Shown: positions 27,101-36,977 of the stretch, piece by piece
Layout: each line of letters begins with the position of its first letter
Position numbering within the stretch: the first letter of the stretch is position 1
The notes under the pieces: model-generated
Seen by the model: only the letters and a program-made list of their open reading frames with translations
Told to the model about the DNA's origin: nothing
Databases searched by the model: none
Program-made: the position numbers and the translations under genes
Assembly: GCF_000224145.3 (NCBI RefSeq)
Contig: NW_004190583.1
Location: forward strand, 1 to 64,000
Length of the DNA: 64,000 nt
Direction of reading: 5' to 3'
From: Ciona intestinalis
Taxonomy: Eukaryota; Chordata; Ascidiacea; Phlebobranchia; Cionidae

Positions 27101-30100
27101 AGGCTAAAGGTGACATATTTTGCTCAGTCGTCTCCTAATTACGGAAATAAGAAAAGAAGTCTCGAAATATCCAAAGCTTCAAGTAAACGGTATATAGGTA
27201 CTTGAAAAAAAATATTCCCTTGAAAACCAAAGCGTATTTAGATCGTGAAAATACTTGTCTTGACAGAAAACATATTAATTTCAACTATTTTACCCTATCC
27301 AGTACGGATGCTCACTTTTACAAAGTTACCAAATTGGAAGCATTCTCGAAACTAAACCCGTTGGCATTTAAACGTAACATGTTGACGGATGGGGGCGAAG
27401 ACAAGTCAATAAAGCTTGAGATGAAGATATGAGAAAGTAAAAAACCAATAAAAACTCAAACCGAGATACCAGTATTCTAATAAGGCATGAAATGAACTAC
27501 CCTTTATTCAAGATATTTGATATTGACCAACATAACACTTCTTAAGGTCAACGCTACTTTAACAGGGCTGTTAAGGAAGTAGCAAGACACAAAGTCGATA
27601 CACAATAATCGGAAATATTCTTAACGCAGCGCGAGATTCTTGCAGGTCCTGTACTCTTACAAGTGTAGTATTTAACTGTTATGTCCCATCCAATACTATT
27701 ATCCTACGTTTCAATTTGAAACTCAAAACATTACATTACAATGACGTCACAGAACGCATGACGTCATCAGCGGATATGAAACGTCATACTCACAGCAAGG
27801 GACGTCTCCGCCTCGCAATTCGTGTTCTCCTTTATTCCAATCAACGCTGCTGGCGAGAGGATGGAGGAATAGACAGGACACATCATCGTGCTTGGGACCT
27901 TCCGGCCATACATGGCTCCCTGGAAGGAAATGATCATGAATTCAACACGCAAGTGTGTTTATGGGCACGTAGATGTGGTTTAGGGCACGTAAGTGCACAA
28001 AAGATTTTAATTTTCTCAGGTACAAAATAAACAGTTATGTACAATGTTTGGTGACCACTAAGTAATAAGAGCTTATTGTTTACTGCAGGATTTGCAATGT
28101 AGTTAGCTGTACGTACTTACAAGCTGGTGCTAACACTATACTTACAAGTAAACTACAGCGTTGAAACATAGTGGACCGTTTAATTTTTGAACGTTTAGGA
28201 TTAAAGACACGAAAATAAACATTTAGATTCGATAAAATTTACTTTCCGCACGTAAGGTTTACAAACTCTTGCTCGAAGTCTATCAAATTACGTCACAAGA
28301 AATTAAATTCGATACGTCACGTTTTGATGACGTCACTGGTTATTAATTAATTTGATTAACCTTAATATTGAACAACGTTTTTAATTCAATCAAATATATT
28401 TAATTAAGCCGTGTTTTGATCAGTGAATTAGACAGACGTTTTTAATTGAACGTGAGGTATTAACTGTATGATGGATTTAATCTTAATCGGATTGGTTTTG
28501 TGGCGAAAATATAGGAAATCCGAAACAGATGGTAAAGGTGGTTTGAATGAGAGATAATACATTGTAATAGCATGTTGTTGTGGTAAAAGGGTATAGAGCC
28601 ATTATATTTTGGGAATTCTAAGCTCTCTGCACTCTTGTAATTAAATTCCAACTCAACAGGGAAACTGTCTCATGCATCATCGTGTATTTAATAAAGATAA
28701 CGGGTTATGGACCGTAGGAAGCCGGGTGCGACTCCCTGGGTGGTAAGTTAAATGACCGTTTATCGCATTGAGTTGTGCTAACGTCCGTGGAATGAATTTT
28801 AACGCTCCTCTAATGTTGTTGTGGCTGAGTGGGTTTGTTGGTCTCGACACGAGTTTGTTTAGTTCGGATAGACGGAAGGTTACCCACTTCAAACAGTAAT
28901 TTTCCCACGCTACAAACTTAATTTAACCCGGGCGATTTTATAAGAATCCGCGGGAAGTTGGGCTTAATATTCCGGCCGGTAACATTAAGTCGTGCTATTT
29001 AGGCTTGATTATTTCTATAAAAGCCTTGCGATTGATCAGACTTATTCTAAGTTTGGTAAATACAGCTTAAACCTTGCTGGTGCGTGTAGCGTGTGCCAGC
29101 AGGTTGTTACACTTTATATTTCAAACCCGAGTTGTAAGTTCCCTATAAAAAATCGACATAAATCAGATCTACAAACTCTATCTACAAATATACTGACCTT
29201 TGGTCAAGAAAACTGAAACATTGTAAGATAATTCAGTGCATATGAATATACCATTGTTCAATAATGTATTGAAAAAATAAAATCGTGTAGTTTAACTATT
29301 ATGACTCGCAAAATGCAGACCTTATACACAATTCAACTATAATTAGCAGGTTAATTAAGAGGGACTGGTTTAAAAGGCGTGCTTAAACAAGATGGGCGGC
29401 AATGAAATATAACGCGCATGTAAAAGCTGGCACTAATTGGTTGTAAAATCTATTTAAAGTGGCTGTATTTAAAATATTCATTGCCTACCTGTATGGAGAT
29501 CGTGGTCATTTGTGGGCAACGTATAAAGAGGTAGCCAGGTACACTGGTCTCACACGCGCTCGATGTTTGGTTCCGTATTATGTGGTTGAGGTAACCTGCA
29601 AATTATGGTATCAGGTTGAAACGAAATTGCACGAGAGATGGGATACCATGCGGTAGAGAGTTGTTCTAAATACTGGGTTCGTTCCTTTTTGCGTGAAAGC
29701 GACGCCCATTGAAACATAGTTTACCTATTATAAACAGAGAACAATACCAACAGAACTTATAAATTATAGTTTCCCATCCCAAAGCCACAACTAAATATGT
29801 GAACAACATTCAAGGCTTATCAACAGCAACACTCAATCTCATGTAAAAAAAAACGAAAAACCAAATTCTGAGTAAAACCGAATATCCCGCCAAAATCACA
29901 ATTATATAAATATGATCTCCCTCCGGGTCAGTATAGCACTGTAACCGTATAATGAGGCATATAGGGTAGTCCATACCTTATATCTTAACAAATAACCATC
30001 TTTCACCCCTTTGCACCAATCCCATCCCCACTATTACCACAAGTCTATTACACAAACCGCAAAGTTAAAGCAGCAAACACATAGAATGGCTTCTGCAGCC

Positions 30101-33100
30101 AGAAACGCTGTGGTTCCTCCAGCACTCGACTTGAGTTTCGTGTGAATCCCCCCCGTAACAATAGTGTTTACTGAAATTTACCCTTTTGGGTGGGGTGGGT
30201 AATGAATCACTTTGCAGACATGCGTGCCATTAAACAAAGGCAATTTGACGGTTATAACATTTAAATACAATACATCTCAGTACAAAACATCAAGTATTTA
30301 AAGGCGGTTCAACTGTGACGTTTGACTTTGACAGCAAAACCCCCTGGTCGATTTGAAAGGTTACGCAGAACACATTTCACCCGCAATGCATCTAAGGTTT
30401 TGCAAACACCACCATGAACTTTAAATGCAGGATATTATTCTACTCTTACAACAATGTCTTTCTATAGACGTGACAAATTATAAACAAACATTGAATATAT
30501 AGATTGTGTTCAAAATAAAATGTATTTACTTGACTGGGACCATATGCATGCTAGTTATAAGTTCATCCTATCTAGATGACTCAGAATCTTCTAGACAGCG
30601 TGTTTAGGTCCCAAGCATTGCTTTGCATTAACACGTTCATTATGTTTAAACCAGGGACCACCATGGTAGCTTCTCCAAAATAAAGCCACGGTTATTTCAA
30701 CACTACTGATATAGTTTGTCTCGTGCCGTAATTACATATGGAAGCAACCGAGAGTTGAACGAGATGGTGTTTGCCATGTACGTTGTTCTTCAGGAAATTC
30801 AAACCAAAGAGAATTATTTATTGCACGATTTTCCCCTGTGTATGTATCACTATTGGTAAGATAAACGACAAAATCGAATCTGACAAAGCGTTTCCTTTAT
30901 GTCGTAAACAATCTACAAAAAACCATGACATGGTTCATTGTTCAAGGTCAGGTGTGTGAACCAGGTAAAATTAAAAGTTGGTACGGTGGGTAGGATTTCT
31001 GGATAGGTGTACAACTTCAACCTGGTGTATTTAGTACACCGGTGTGGAAATGCTGTCTCACTTAACTAAAATTGATCTTTTATTTTCTTATTTAATAAAT
31101 TGCGCGTTCTGTGTTAAAAAACAGCTTTGAACTAAATAGCTGAAGTTTTTATAACATATTCAATGATGTATAAACAAAATTTCAGGAAACACAACATATA
31201 GGCAAATCAGTGCTGTGGCAAGAATGTTACACAGTGTTAATCTGTGTTTACAAAACAACTCAATTCAACTTAACCCTATGTTGGTGGTGCCAACACATTT
31301 CAGAGCAATGTTAAGTTGAAATGTTTGAATTTACGATTGGCCGACACTTGATAGGCGTACTATGTTATTGGTATTATAAATACGATTAAGTGCAGTATCT
31401 ACATCTTGGGTTAAACAAGAGCACATACAGTCAAATACAATCTGCATTAGAAACATGCGCACATTTCACATGCTAACACGTGTTTTCAAATTCAAATACA
31501 TACCCCATGATGTGTCAATACTAATTATTCATTTTAAACCCGTATTGTGACGACATAAGCACTATTACGTAATAAAACAAAATCTACGTTAATATAATTT
31601 TCTAATGATTCCCACGAGTTGGTACAACCAGTTAGTTTCACAACAGGGCGGGATTTCGTTTCTAAAAGAAGTTAAACACTGATCGATCGTGATCGATTCA
31701 CATTACGTCAGGATGTCCAGTCAAGTGGATTCATTGCATCCGTTGTAACGAAACTCACGCAGTCATTTGCAAATTAAAACGCGTTCTATCAATTAGTGGC
31801 GTGTTTTGAAACGTTTGTCTTTCATAGTAGGCGACAAGAACCAGGCATTTCCGAGTTTTTGGCCTGGTGTGAATTTAATACAGAATACAAAAAATATTTA
31901 AAGAATATAAATATCTTGTGTTGTAAAACATGACCCAAAACATACGACAAAACTACTAATAAGTTAAACGATAAGAGAAAGAATAAAAACATGAGTCATC
32001 TCATCCCAACCTACTATACGTAACCATTTAATATAAATTTCTACATTGCGTTAATTAATTATTATTAATATGACGTATGCACTACGCCGATGTAAACTAA
32101 TTAATTTTGAGTGACTTCACTTTAAGGATAATGTTACGAAATTATAAAGTTCGACAATCTAATGATTTCAGGGCAAACGAATCGATCCTATCACATCTGC
32201 CTTGTGTATGAATTATTAAAACGTTCGCGGAAAACAAGTCAAACCGTTTGCTATATGCATTAGAATTTATTGGTGGATAATACGTTTTGCAACTAAAGGA
32301 AAATATACACGAGCGACTCGAATAAGAGATATTGTATTTCAAGAAATACCTTTAATAGAGGTATTCTGAGAGTCTAATGATGCTATACCGAATACCTTTA
32401 CAATATTTTATCAATAGCTTGGTAACTTTTACATAAAAGTAACGAATGCAATAAATAGTTGTTGTAATTATGGACAACAATAAAATAAACATTAAATACG
32501 GAAGTTTAAATTGACATAGTCTCAGTAATGATGAAAATTAGTTTAAAACTTAAAAATACTTAGAGAATGCCGTTTTACCATTGCTGTTTTTTAAGAATTT
32601 AGGGGAAAAATGTCTAAGAAGTCAGTGTTTTCTCATGTTGATATTTTATTTTCTCCTAAAAATTTTATAGCAGAAAATAGCTGAACATTTTAATAGGGTC
32701 TCATCTCATGGCCCGTCTCGGAGTAGATACTGTGTGCATATGTAGCCTACACTGCACTCGTTTTAAAACCTCATACGTTTTATCAAAGTTTCTTTTGCAG
32801 CCTGGTAAAGAATATTTTATAGCGTTAATCTGCGTTTACAAAACAACGTTTTACTTTACTTAACCCGATGTGAGAATTCAGGGAAATACTACTTGGTATA
32901 GACCTTGCCATTGTTAATTATAAACGCGCTGCTGGTGCAAACGTCTATCATTATTAAAATCGACTATTTTATACCAGTGTTTCCAAAAGACTTTATTTTA
33001 GCTTGCAACACTGTATGATTTATGTGGTTTGGGTTCCGACAATTCCGTCTTTGGAATCGCGAAACCCGAGGGAGATAGTTACAAATCATTCAAAGCCGCA

Positions 33101-34333
33101 GTGTAACGAGTATGGAATCAAATTTCGTTTTCTATGTTCGTTTCTCTCTCGAGAGCTAAAACGGGCTATTCTTTATCGGTTGGTTATTAGGTCACAATCT
33201 TGACGCGCGCCCCCGATTCTCAAGGGGTTGGGAATCGTGTTACCACTGTTACGTGACAATCAATCTTCGAAAATAGAACCCGGTTCGATATTTGACCATT
33301 AACTTTGAATTTTAGATGCAATTAAGAAACTTTAATGAAACGATCAAATGACCGTTGTTTACTGGCCCGAGAAGTTACATTATAGAAATGCATACAAAAG
33401 GTGAGATATACCAGAAGTATCCTGCAACAGTCTTTTAGACGAGTAAACACCAACCTAGCTTGGGTTTTCCGCACTGCTCAATGCGACAACCCTACATATT
33501 GCAAAGGAACAAACACAGGTAAATAAACAACTGGTTCTACACCAAAGCGGATATGTTAAGAGTTATTAATCCAAATCACAAAAGAAAAGAACTTTTATGT
33601 TTAAACTTACACAATGTTAATTAATTAAGTTTCAAACTGTTGGTAAACTCTGCTGTGCAAACGTTATTTGCGAAGGTAAATCAGATAAGGTATATTTACA
33701 GAAAGGCGCATTCCTCCGATACGATAAGGATACTGGTCATTTAGCGAAGCATTTTATCAAGTTAGTACTGAGCTGGTAAACACGCTCTAGTTTGTGTTGG
33801 TAATTGTAGTGCGTATTGCGTATTAGGATAAATCATGTCAAATTAAGCGGGAAGGAGGGATTCTGTTATAAATACAAGCTTGGCACATTTTTACATAATA
33901 CACGTGCTTTGCAAAACACATGGATACTTTGGGACGGTTCGACACAATTGGGTTAACTATGCACAAACTTATCACATTTTAAGATAATTGTTGTCTTGCT
34001 AATGCATATACTTGATATCCACATACCTTGGACTATGAAATATAAAAATGCACAAAATATTCGCATGCATGGGGGGATCCAGTATCATGCTTGGCTAAAA
34101 TAGAAGCCGGGACATTTAATTATAATCCGTCACTTACCTTGATAGTAATCCCCAGACGCAAGGCTGAACAGCTGACTAACTTGGATGATCAGAAATATTC
34201 GGCACAGCATCAACAGTGGTTTCAACCTTGACCTTTTCCGAGGAATTTGTCTTTCATTCGTGACGTCGCTATACGTCATCGTGGCGTCATCAAATATTAC
34301 TTCGTCATACTGTTGTTTCGTTGCTTGCTTCAT
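5002..34333 (-). CDS. EVA1C: EVA1C homolog: SUEL-lectin type I membrane receptor (10 exons)
   Basis: Joining ten exons (34138-34333, 29489-29595, 27794-27919, 21901-22024, 21104-21253, 19821-19946, 13087-13257, 12706-12825, 6319-6609, 5002-6188) keeps one frame of about 865 residues with all phases agreeing. Order: basic N-terminus plus hydrophobic segment (about 39-60), SUEL/galactose-binding lectin domain 1 (about 80-182), SUEL domain 2 (195-276), Ser/Thr-rich stalk (277-455), membrane span (about 476-497) and a long polar cytoplasmic tail. The membrane segment follows MALLVIFIRENSDR and the protein ends PGTRNINHYYS; both match EVA1/FAM176 proteins. In other animals EVA-1/EVA1C binds heparin and Slit and acts in axon guidance; here that is inference. 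The tail is much longer than in vertebrate EVA1C. A plus-strand gene lies inside intron 8. Confidence 0.9.
6319..6609 (-). CDS. EVA1C: EVA1C exon 9 (juxtamembrane)
   Basis: Two acceptors six bases apart (6609 or 6603) keep the same frame, so use may vary by two residues. It encodes a polar stalk (GGNASAVTSSS) and then MALLVIFIR, which precedes the membrane span as MALL does in EVA1 proteins. Donor CAGAG|GTAAGT, phase 1. Confidence 0.85.
7600..7724 (+). CDS. Nested TSP1 gene exon 1 (signal peptide)
   Basis: ATG at 7600, a 17-residue hydrophobic signal, then SDTWFNSNSWSCSQTTG. Donor CAAG|GTAAGT, phase 2. Confidence 0.8.
7600..12340 (+). CDS. TSP1-repeat type I membrane protein, nested in EVA1C intron 8 (11 exons)
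   Basis: Exons 7600-7724, 7995-8151, 8294-8445, 8741-8851, 8987-9094, 9354-9495, 9705-10382, 10558-10686, 10887-10998, 11221-11502 and 11742-12340 join in one frame of 864 residues, all with GT-AG borders and matching phases. A signal peptide (MILRVILLFSVYSLVQG) is followed by a Cys-rich region (24-118), a thrombospondin type-1 repeat (about 121-178; WTPWSDTSSCNATCSG), a more diverged Cys/Trp-rich segment that may be a second repeat (WQEWESWTDLP), a Pro/Thr stalk, one membrane helix (about 345-363), a basic stop-transfer and a 500-residue cytoplasmic tail with PPPP and Lys-rich runs. I recognise the domains but no named ortholog. The whole gene sits between EVA1C exons 8 and 9 on the opposite strand. 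Confidence 0.85.
7995..8151 (+). CDS. Nested TSP1 gene exon 2 (Cys-rich)
   Basis: Follows acceptor GTCACAG. Encodes LCGNAVCTSGIVTEVL and further cysteines; ends phase 0 at ACG|GTAAAC. Confidence 0.8.
8294..8445 (+). CDS. Nested TSP1 gene exon 3 (TSP1 repeat, first part)
   Basis: Acceptor CCCCGCAG. Encodes the W-x-x-W core of the repeat (GTWTPWSDTSSCNATCSG) and KTRQRE. Phase 0 in, phase 2 out. Confidence 0.85.
8493..8581. repeat. Long foldback (inverted repeat) in an intron
   Basis: Arms of 36 and 39 nt separated by a 14-nt loop. The inner 22 bp (CACCAGAAACGCGAAAATTT plus CA) pair perfectly, and the outer parts (AGGACTATAAATCG against CGATGTATAGTCCT) pair with one mismatch and a 3-nt bulge. 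It lies between exons 3 and 4 of the nested gene. It fits a small foldback transposon or a hairpin RNA source. Confidence 0.8.
8741..8851 (+). CDS. Nested TSP1 gene exon 4 (TSP1 repeat, second part)
   Basis: Acceptor ATCTACAG. Supplies the remaining repeat cysteines (CRDTSTNQLSKLC, SCTPPCPPG). Phase 2 on both sides. Confidence 0.85.
8987..9094 (+). CDS. Nested TSP1 gene exon 5
   Basis: 108 nt, acceptor TTTGGTAG. Gly/Ser start, then CQATCSANPTEM and KCTAREECP. Phase 2 on both sides. A TGACGTCA lies in the coding sequence at 9043. Confidence 0.8.
9354..9495 (+). CDS. Nested TSP1 gene exon 6 (Trp-rich)
   Basis: Acceptor TCAATTAG. Encodes SCAGYVSDRTC and YLPWQEWESWTDLP, a W-x-x-W-x-x-W pattern as in TSP1 repeats. 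Donor GAG|GTGAGT, phase 0. Confidence 0.8.
9705..10382 (+). CDS. Nested TSP1 gene exon 7 (stalk, membrane span, tail)
   Basis: 226 codons. RRRHLKWCDTP and CWRTVWIETEC finish the extracellular part, then a Pro-rich stalk and the helix VWVIILIILLIILAVVIII, followed by CCCRRRKRRKK. The tail has EEIQSFQGP and Arg/Lys-rich helices. Donor CAG|GTAAGT. Confidence 0.85.
10558..10686 (+). CDS. Nested TSP1 gene exon 8
   Basis: 43 codons (KSPKGILRPGVNGNQP...) after acceptor TTTCATAG; phase 0 on both sides, so it can be skipped in frame. Two upstream AGs would hit a stop, which decides this acceptor. Confidence 0.7.
10887..10998 (+). CDS. Nested TSP1 gene exon 9
   Basis: Acceptor AACATTAG. Encodes DNMSDIDRKQRWSRVPTP and onward; phase 0 in, phase 1 out at AAAG|GTAAGT. 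Confidence 0.75.
11221..11502 (+). CDS. Nested TSP1 gene exon 10
   Basis: Acceptor TATTTTAG. Lys-rich KKMLLKLKTSPKDK and an acidic end (EDDDVSMWSDSTFDDLDS). Phase 1 on both sides. Confidence 0.8.
11742..12340 (+). CDS. Nested TSP1 gene exon 11 (last)
   Basis: Encodes the polar C-terminal 199 residues, with a basic block (RKTARRTRNRQKYKSR) and a proline motif (APPLPQKPKSPYQK) that could bind SH3 domains. Stop TAA at 12338-12340. Confidence 0.85.
12567..12572 (+). terminator. Poly(A) signal of the nested TSP1 gene
   Basis: AATAAA about 230 nt after the stop codon and 134 bp before EVA1C exon 8 on the other strand, which puts the gene's end inside the host intron. Confidence 0.6.
12706..12825 (-). 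CDS. EVA1C: EVA1C exon 8 (Ser/Thr stalk)
   Basis: Phase 1 on both sides, 120 nt, encoding TRITQPTTVTTKQVLTTSVV and similar sequence. It ends only about 135 bp from the poly(A) signal of the nested plus-strand gene. Confidence 0.75.
13087..13257 (-). CDS. EVA1C: EVA1C exon 7 (Ser/Thr stalk)
   Basis: Phase 1 on both sides, 171 nt, with acceptor CCCAACAG and donor GTATGC. It encodes a Thr/Ser/Val-rich segment (VSTTTVTLNVTSQPITSSTP), likely O-glycosylated. It contains two TGACGTCA palindromes. As a symmetric exon it could be skipped without a frame change. Confidence 0.75.
13258..19820 (-). other. EVA1C intron 6
   Basis: 6.6 kb without an exon I can support. It holds a short hairpin (13540-13568, stem ATACACACCAA) and one inverted-repeat element end near 13471-13494. 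A 106-residue minus-strand frame at 16155-16475 has no recognisable similarity. Confidence 0.5.
19821..19946 (-). CDS. EVA1C: EVA1C exon 6 (end of SUEL domain 2)
   Basis: Phase 1 on both sides. It reads CNFTKATAMDYVTKRCHGQ and then YRC, ending LNVEYSC. Compared with domain 1 it has a shortened loop (SRDLCGNF instead of FG-DPCP-TSKY). Confidence 0.9.
19998..20124 (+). repeat. Three copies of CCCATTATATTG
   Basis: The 12-mer occurs at 19998, 20069 and 20113, just upstream (on the minus strand) of EVA1C exon 6. Spacing is irregular. The meaning is unknown; it may be a degenerate short repeat. Confidence 0.5.
21104..21253 (-). CDS. EVA1C: EVA1C exon 5 (start of SUEL domain 2)
   Basis: Phase 1 on both sides. 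CRDASVRLRCPRG opens the second lectin domain. The usual YGR position reads VIAVYNVTITDNPSC, so the tyrosine is kept but the G-R that normally follows is missing. An N-glycosylation sequon (NVT) lies there. Confidence 0.85.
21901..22024 (-). CDS. EVA1C: EVA1C exon 4 (end of SUEL domain 1)
   Basis: Encodes CQDKRVCQLLV, then FGKDPCPDTSKYLTVTYKC, which is the textbook end of a SUEL domain (C-x4-5-C, DPC-P, KYL-x-V-x-Y-x-C). Phase 0 in, phase 1 out. Confidence 0.9.
22025..27793 (-). other. EVA1C intron 3
   Basis: 5.8 kb. Apart from the two-exon candidate gene described separately, I see no supported exon. The 27.0-27.8 kb part has several CRE-like TGACGTCA words near exon 3. Confidence 0.5.
24246..26612 (-). 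CDS. Candidate small two-exon gene inside EVA1C intron 3
   Basis: Exon a (26489-26612) begins with an ATG and ends in a good donor (CCTGAAG|GTAAAT, phase 1). Exon b (24246-24421) follows an acceptor (GTTGTAACAG), enters in phase 1 and ends at a TAA. Together they give 99 residues: an aromatic, hydrophobic first half (WIWFVGFAVHESLLKLPQ, then FEYEFHDLSDFP) and a polar second half (MGESPKTGKPPNGTEVDCDS, later GVRFLVKP). Exon b has clear coding-like composition. The same strand as EVA1C and the phase agreement argue for a real gene, but I recognise no family. Exon a also has an internal acceptor (TTTATCCTCACAG), so it might instead be a middle exon of a larger gene. Neither exon joins EVA1C exon 3 in frame. 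Confidence 0.35.
27794..27919 (-). CDS. EVA1C: EVA1C exon 3 (SUEL domain 1, YGR segment)
   Basis: 42 codons, phase 0 on both sides, with acceptor TTCCTTCCAG and donor GCT|GTGAGT. It carries GAMYGRKVP, the YGR core of the lectin fold, then MMCP and ENTNCEAETSLA. Confidence 0.85.
29489..29595 (-). CDS. EVA1C: EVA1C exon 2 (start of SUEL domain 1)
   Basis: Phase 1 in and phase 0 out, with acceptor ATTTGCAG and donor CAG|GTAGGC. It encodes SACETSVPGYLFIRCP and then TTISIQ, the first two cysteines and the I-S-I strand that open a SUEL lectin domain. It is 107 nt and easy to miss because its frame is short. Confidence 0.85.
29596..34137 (-). other. EVA1C intron 1
   Basis: 4.5 kb with no exon seen. 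It holds two related segments (about 31225-31275 and 32818-32872, sharing GTTAATCTG and GTTTACAAAACAAC) and an inverted-repeat element end near 32000-32024. Confidence 0.45.
34138..34333 (-). CDS. EVA1C: EVA1C exon 1 (start, signal segment)
   Basis: ATG at 34333, 65 codons plus one base, then a consensus donor (CAAG|GTAAGT). A hydrophilic N-terminus with IPRKRSRLK precedes a hydrophobic run (PLLMLCRIFLIIQVSQLF), so it is either an unusually late signal peptide or translation begins at a later in-frame Met (codon 19 or 42). Confidence 0.8.
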
Positions 34334-36374
34334 GGTCAAGAGTTGGCATTCTTTCTCAGGTAAAACATACGGACACTAAACAAGCAACATTTTCCTATCC
34401 TTTCGTTAAACTGTGAACAATAAACACGGTTTTAGCGTCTTGAGAGGAAACTAACAAAACTTCAAAGCTGCGAACGACGTCTGCGTGACTATGACGTCAC
34501 ATTGTGCAACTGTGGCGTCTGAGATAATCACAATAAGCTTTATATAAACACAATCGACGACGAATCGAAACAAACTAAGACCAAAGACCAGCTCGTCTTT
34601 CCGCGGCGTTTTCAACACCGTTTTCTCGCCGTTCTGCTCCATTTAGCCCGAAGGCAATCTCTAATAGTTGTAGGGTAATTTTCGCCCGTACAGGTTTGTA
34701 CATCGGACACAAATTTTAAATTTCATGCTTGATCGACCTTCTAACATTACACTCCTGCTACTGCACTACCACAACAACACAAATCTTCTCCAATAAACGT
34801 TACAAGACCATGCGACCTCGCATCGCATGCTTATCGTCAGCTTGATCAATGTAGGCCTTCATGATTTCGTCAACGACCGTCAATAAATAAGAAAGACAGC
34901 AAAAAAACAGCGACTCTCATAAGATCTTATCTCTGTACCTCGCATAACAGGTGCCCTGGTCAACGGTCACGGCTCGAAGACAAAACATTCTCATTCAAGG
35001 TTGGTTTACCGATCGAACCCTTCTGCGCTAAAACTATCTGTTCAATTCGACCATGTCTAGTTTAGAAGACGATTTTTTAATTAAAACCTTGCAGGATGCG
35101 AATTAAAAGCAGCTTAACAGTAATTTCTCATCCAACAAATTAAGTGGAAACTAAACAGTCTGCATTATGCTCCTTTTTAAAACCATTTCACTCATGGTTT
35201 ACAAGCTTACAATTCTGTCTTAAATCCTGCAAATTTGGAATATAGGTGGTCTTAATGCTATGGTACGTAAACCACTGCCAATAGCTTGGGTTTGTTAATT
35301 ATGTTGATACGCTGATTCGTCGCTTACTACACCGAGAGTAAACAAGCGTCAACTTTCCATTGCCCACGTTACCGCTACATAACCGACATCACAGTGATGC
35401 TCGTATAAATAAAACGTGAATATATATACCTACATAGTGATATAGCTCGTATTTTCATCCGGCAACACTACATGACATAATAATTGGCTTCACATTTAAA
35501 TCCGTTCGTACAACACTTGTGAATATAATTGCTAATAATTATTTTCACGCGAGTACACCCTCCAACACACAATGATTGATCTGATGTAAATGATGGACAC
35601 AAATTAGATTCCACTTTCAAGTCGACAGGAAATGAACGGTAGAATTGTAACGACGATCTCGTATTTGAAACATTGTACTACTATAAGCACTTGGCAGTCA
35701 ACGTGGTTGAGCAATCTAAGTAAAACATGTATCTTTAGACAGCTCATGTTACAGCGATAATAAACTTCAATATTCCCCATTTGTTGATCTGTAAGAGCAT
35801 TTGTACTCAAGCTTTAAAATATAAACCAACTGTTTCTAACTATTCGTATATTGAATAATACAAATCCACTTTCAGCTTTGCACTGTTTAAAATTAACCAG
35901 AGCCCACTACAAAACACACTCGACATAAATTGAACACGAAATGTTGAGCAAGACGTGAACTAAGCTAGCGAAACAAGTCGAAGGCACGTCGTGTTGTTTC
36001 ACGCGGAGAGGGAGCTTAGCGTGTAAGTAAAAGCTTGTTTGTCTACACAGCGGGGAAACAAACCTGAGTTTGTAGACTTTCTCCACAGACACTGGGTTAA
36101 ATAAGGGTGGGAATAGAAATAACATTTTCTGCATGACGTCAACGCGTACGTTTGAGGTTTACGTGAAAACTATAAACGCTGAAACGTATCCCCAACTCGT
36201 CACATTCGTTTCTGAACAAAGTTGGGTTTTAAATGAAACTTAGTAAAGCCTATACGAGATACGTTTCAATGCCCACACGACTCTTTTCTATATTTACACA
36301 CGTTTTATCAGGGAGTTCGAATTGGAGTCTGCTTGTCAAAACAGCCAAGTGAACTTGGAACTTGTTTAACCTCT

Positions 36375-36927
36375 TAATACAACGTGTTCTCTTTAGTAAA
36401 ACTACAACAACAAGGAGGATCCTCACTTCCCCGTATTATATATAGTAGGGTGAGGGAAGATGCGACATCTTTACCACATAAATATCCAAATACCTTGATC
36501 ATGTTTTAAACAATGAACAGGGGTCTATAGAAGTCGTGAAGATGTGGTTTTATAATTCTTTGCCAGTTTTTTGTTTACTACTAATTGGGACGAGAAAGTA
36601 AAATGAAAGGGTGTCCCATTTTTCCCCACCCTACTATATCTCACCTAGACCTAAGTACTTAATGCAAGTTTGCTTTCTAACGATAACACACCAAAGGTGT
36701 AAAATAGTCCGATATAAACAGCTTAAGACTAACTCAAAGTAATTTGCTCAAGTAATCTAGCCTTCTGTAAAAGAGAATATGAAATCTAACCGCTCCGATA
36801 AATCAAAACTCTTCAGTCCACTTTAAATAAATGTCCTTGATGCGCCGTCACATTAACTAAAGCCAAGGAAGGATACTTGGCGAACGAACGTTGGAAATAT
36901 TTGCTTGATATTTCTCGCAGCGGGGCT
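36375..36927. repeat. Segment duplicated across the gap, copy 1
   Basis: 553 bp that recur after the gap at 36978-37532 with only about ten differences (single-base changes and a 2-bp indel). It ends exactly where the N run begins, in CGCAGCGGGGCT. Confidence 0.9.
36437..36640. mobile_element. MITE-like element with terminal inverted repeats
   Basis: About 200 bp. The left end is TATATATAGTAGGGTGAGGG and the right end is the inverse type, CCCCACCCTACTATAT. A second copy of the same element lies in the duplicate at about 37040-37243. Related ends occur at several places in the window. Confidence 0.65.
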
Positions 36928-36977
36928 NNNNNNNNNNNNNNNNNNNNNNNNNNNNNNNNNNNNNNNNNNNNNNNNNN
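36928..36977. other. Assembly gap, 50 Ns
   Basis: Exactly 50 unknown bases. The sequence on each side is the same 554-bp segment, so the true gap is probably negative (overlapping contig ends). Confidence 0.95.

Noticed and set aside
34451..34642. 63-residue minus-strand frame starting MEQNGEKTVLK, upstream of EVA1C exon 1
   Set aside because: No donor in a useful phase and no similarity; more likely 5' untranslated sequence with an upstream frame.
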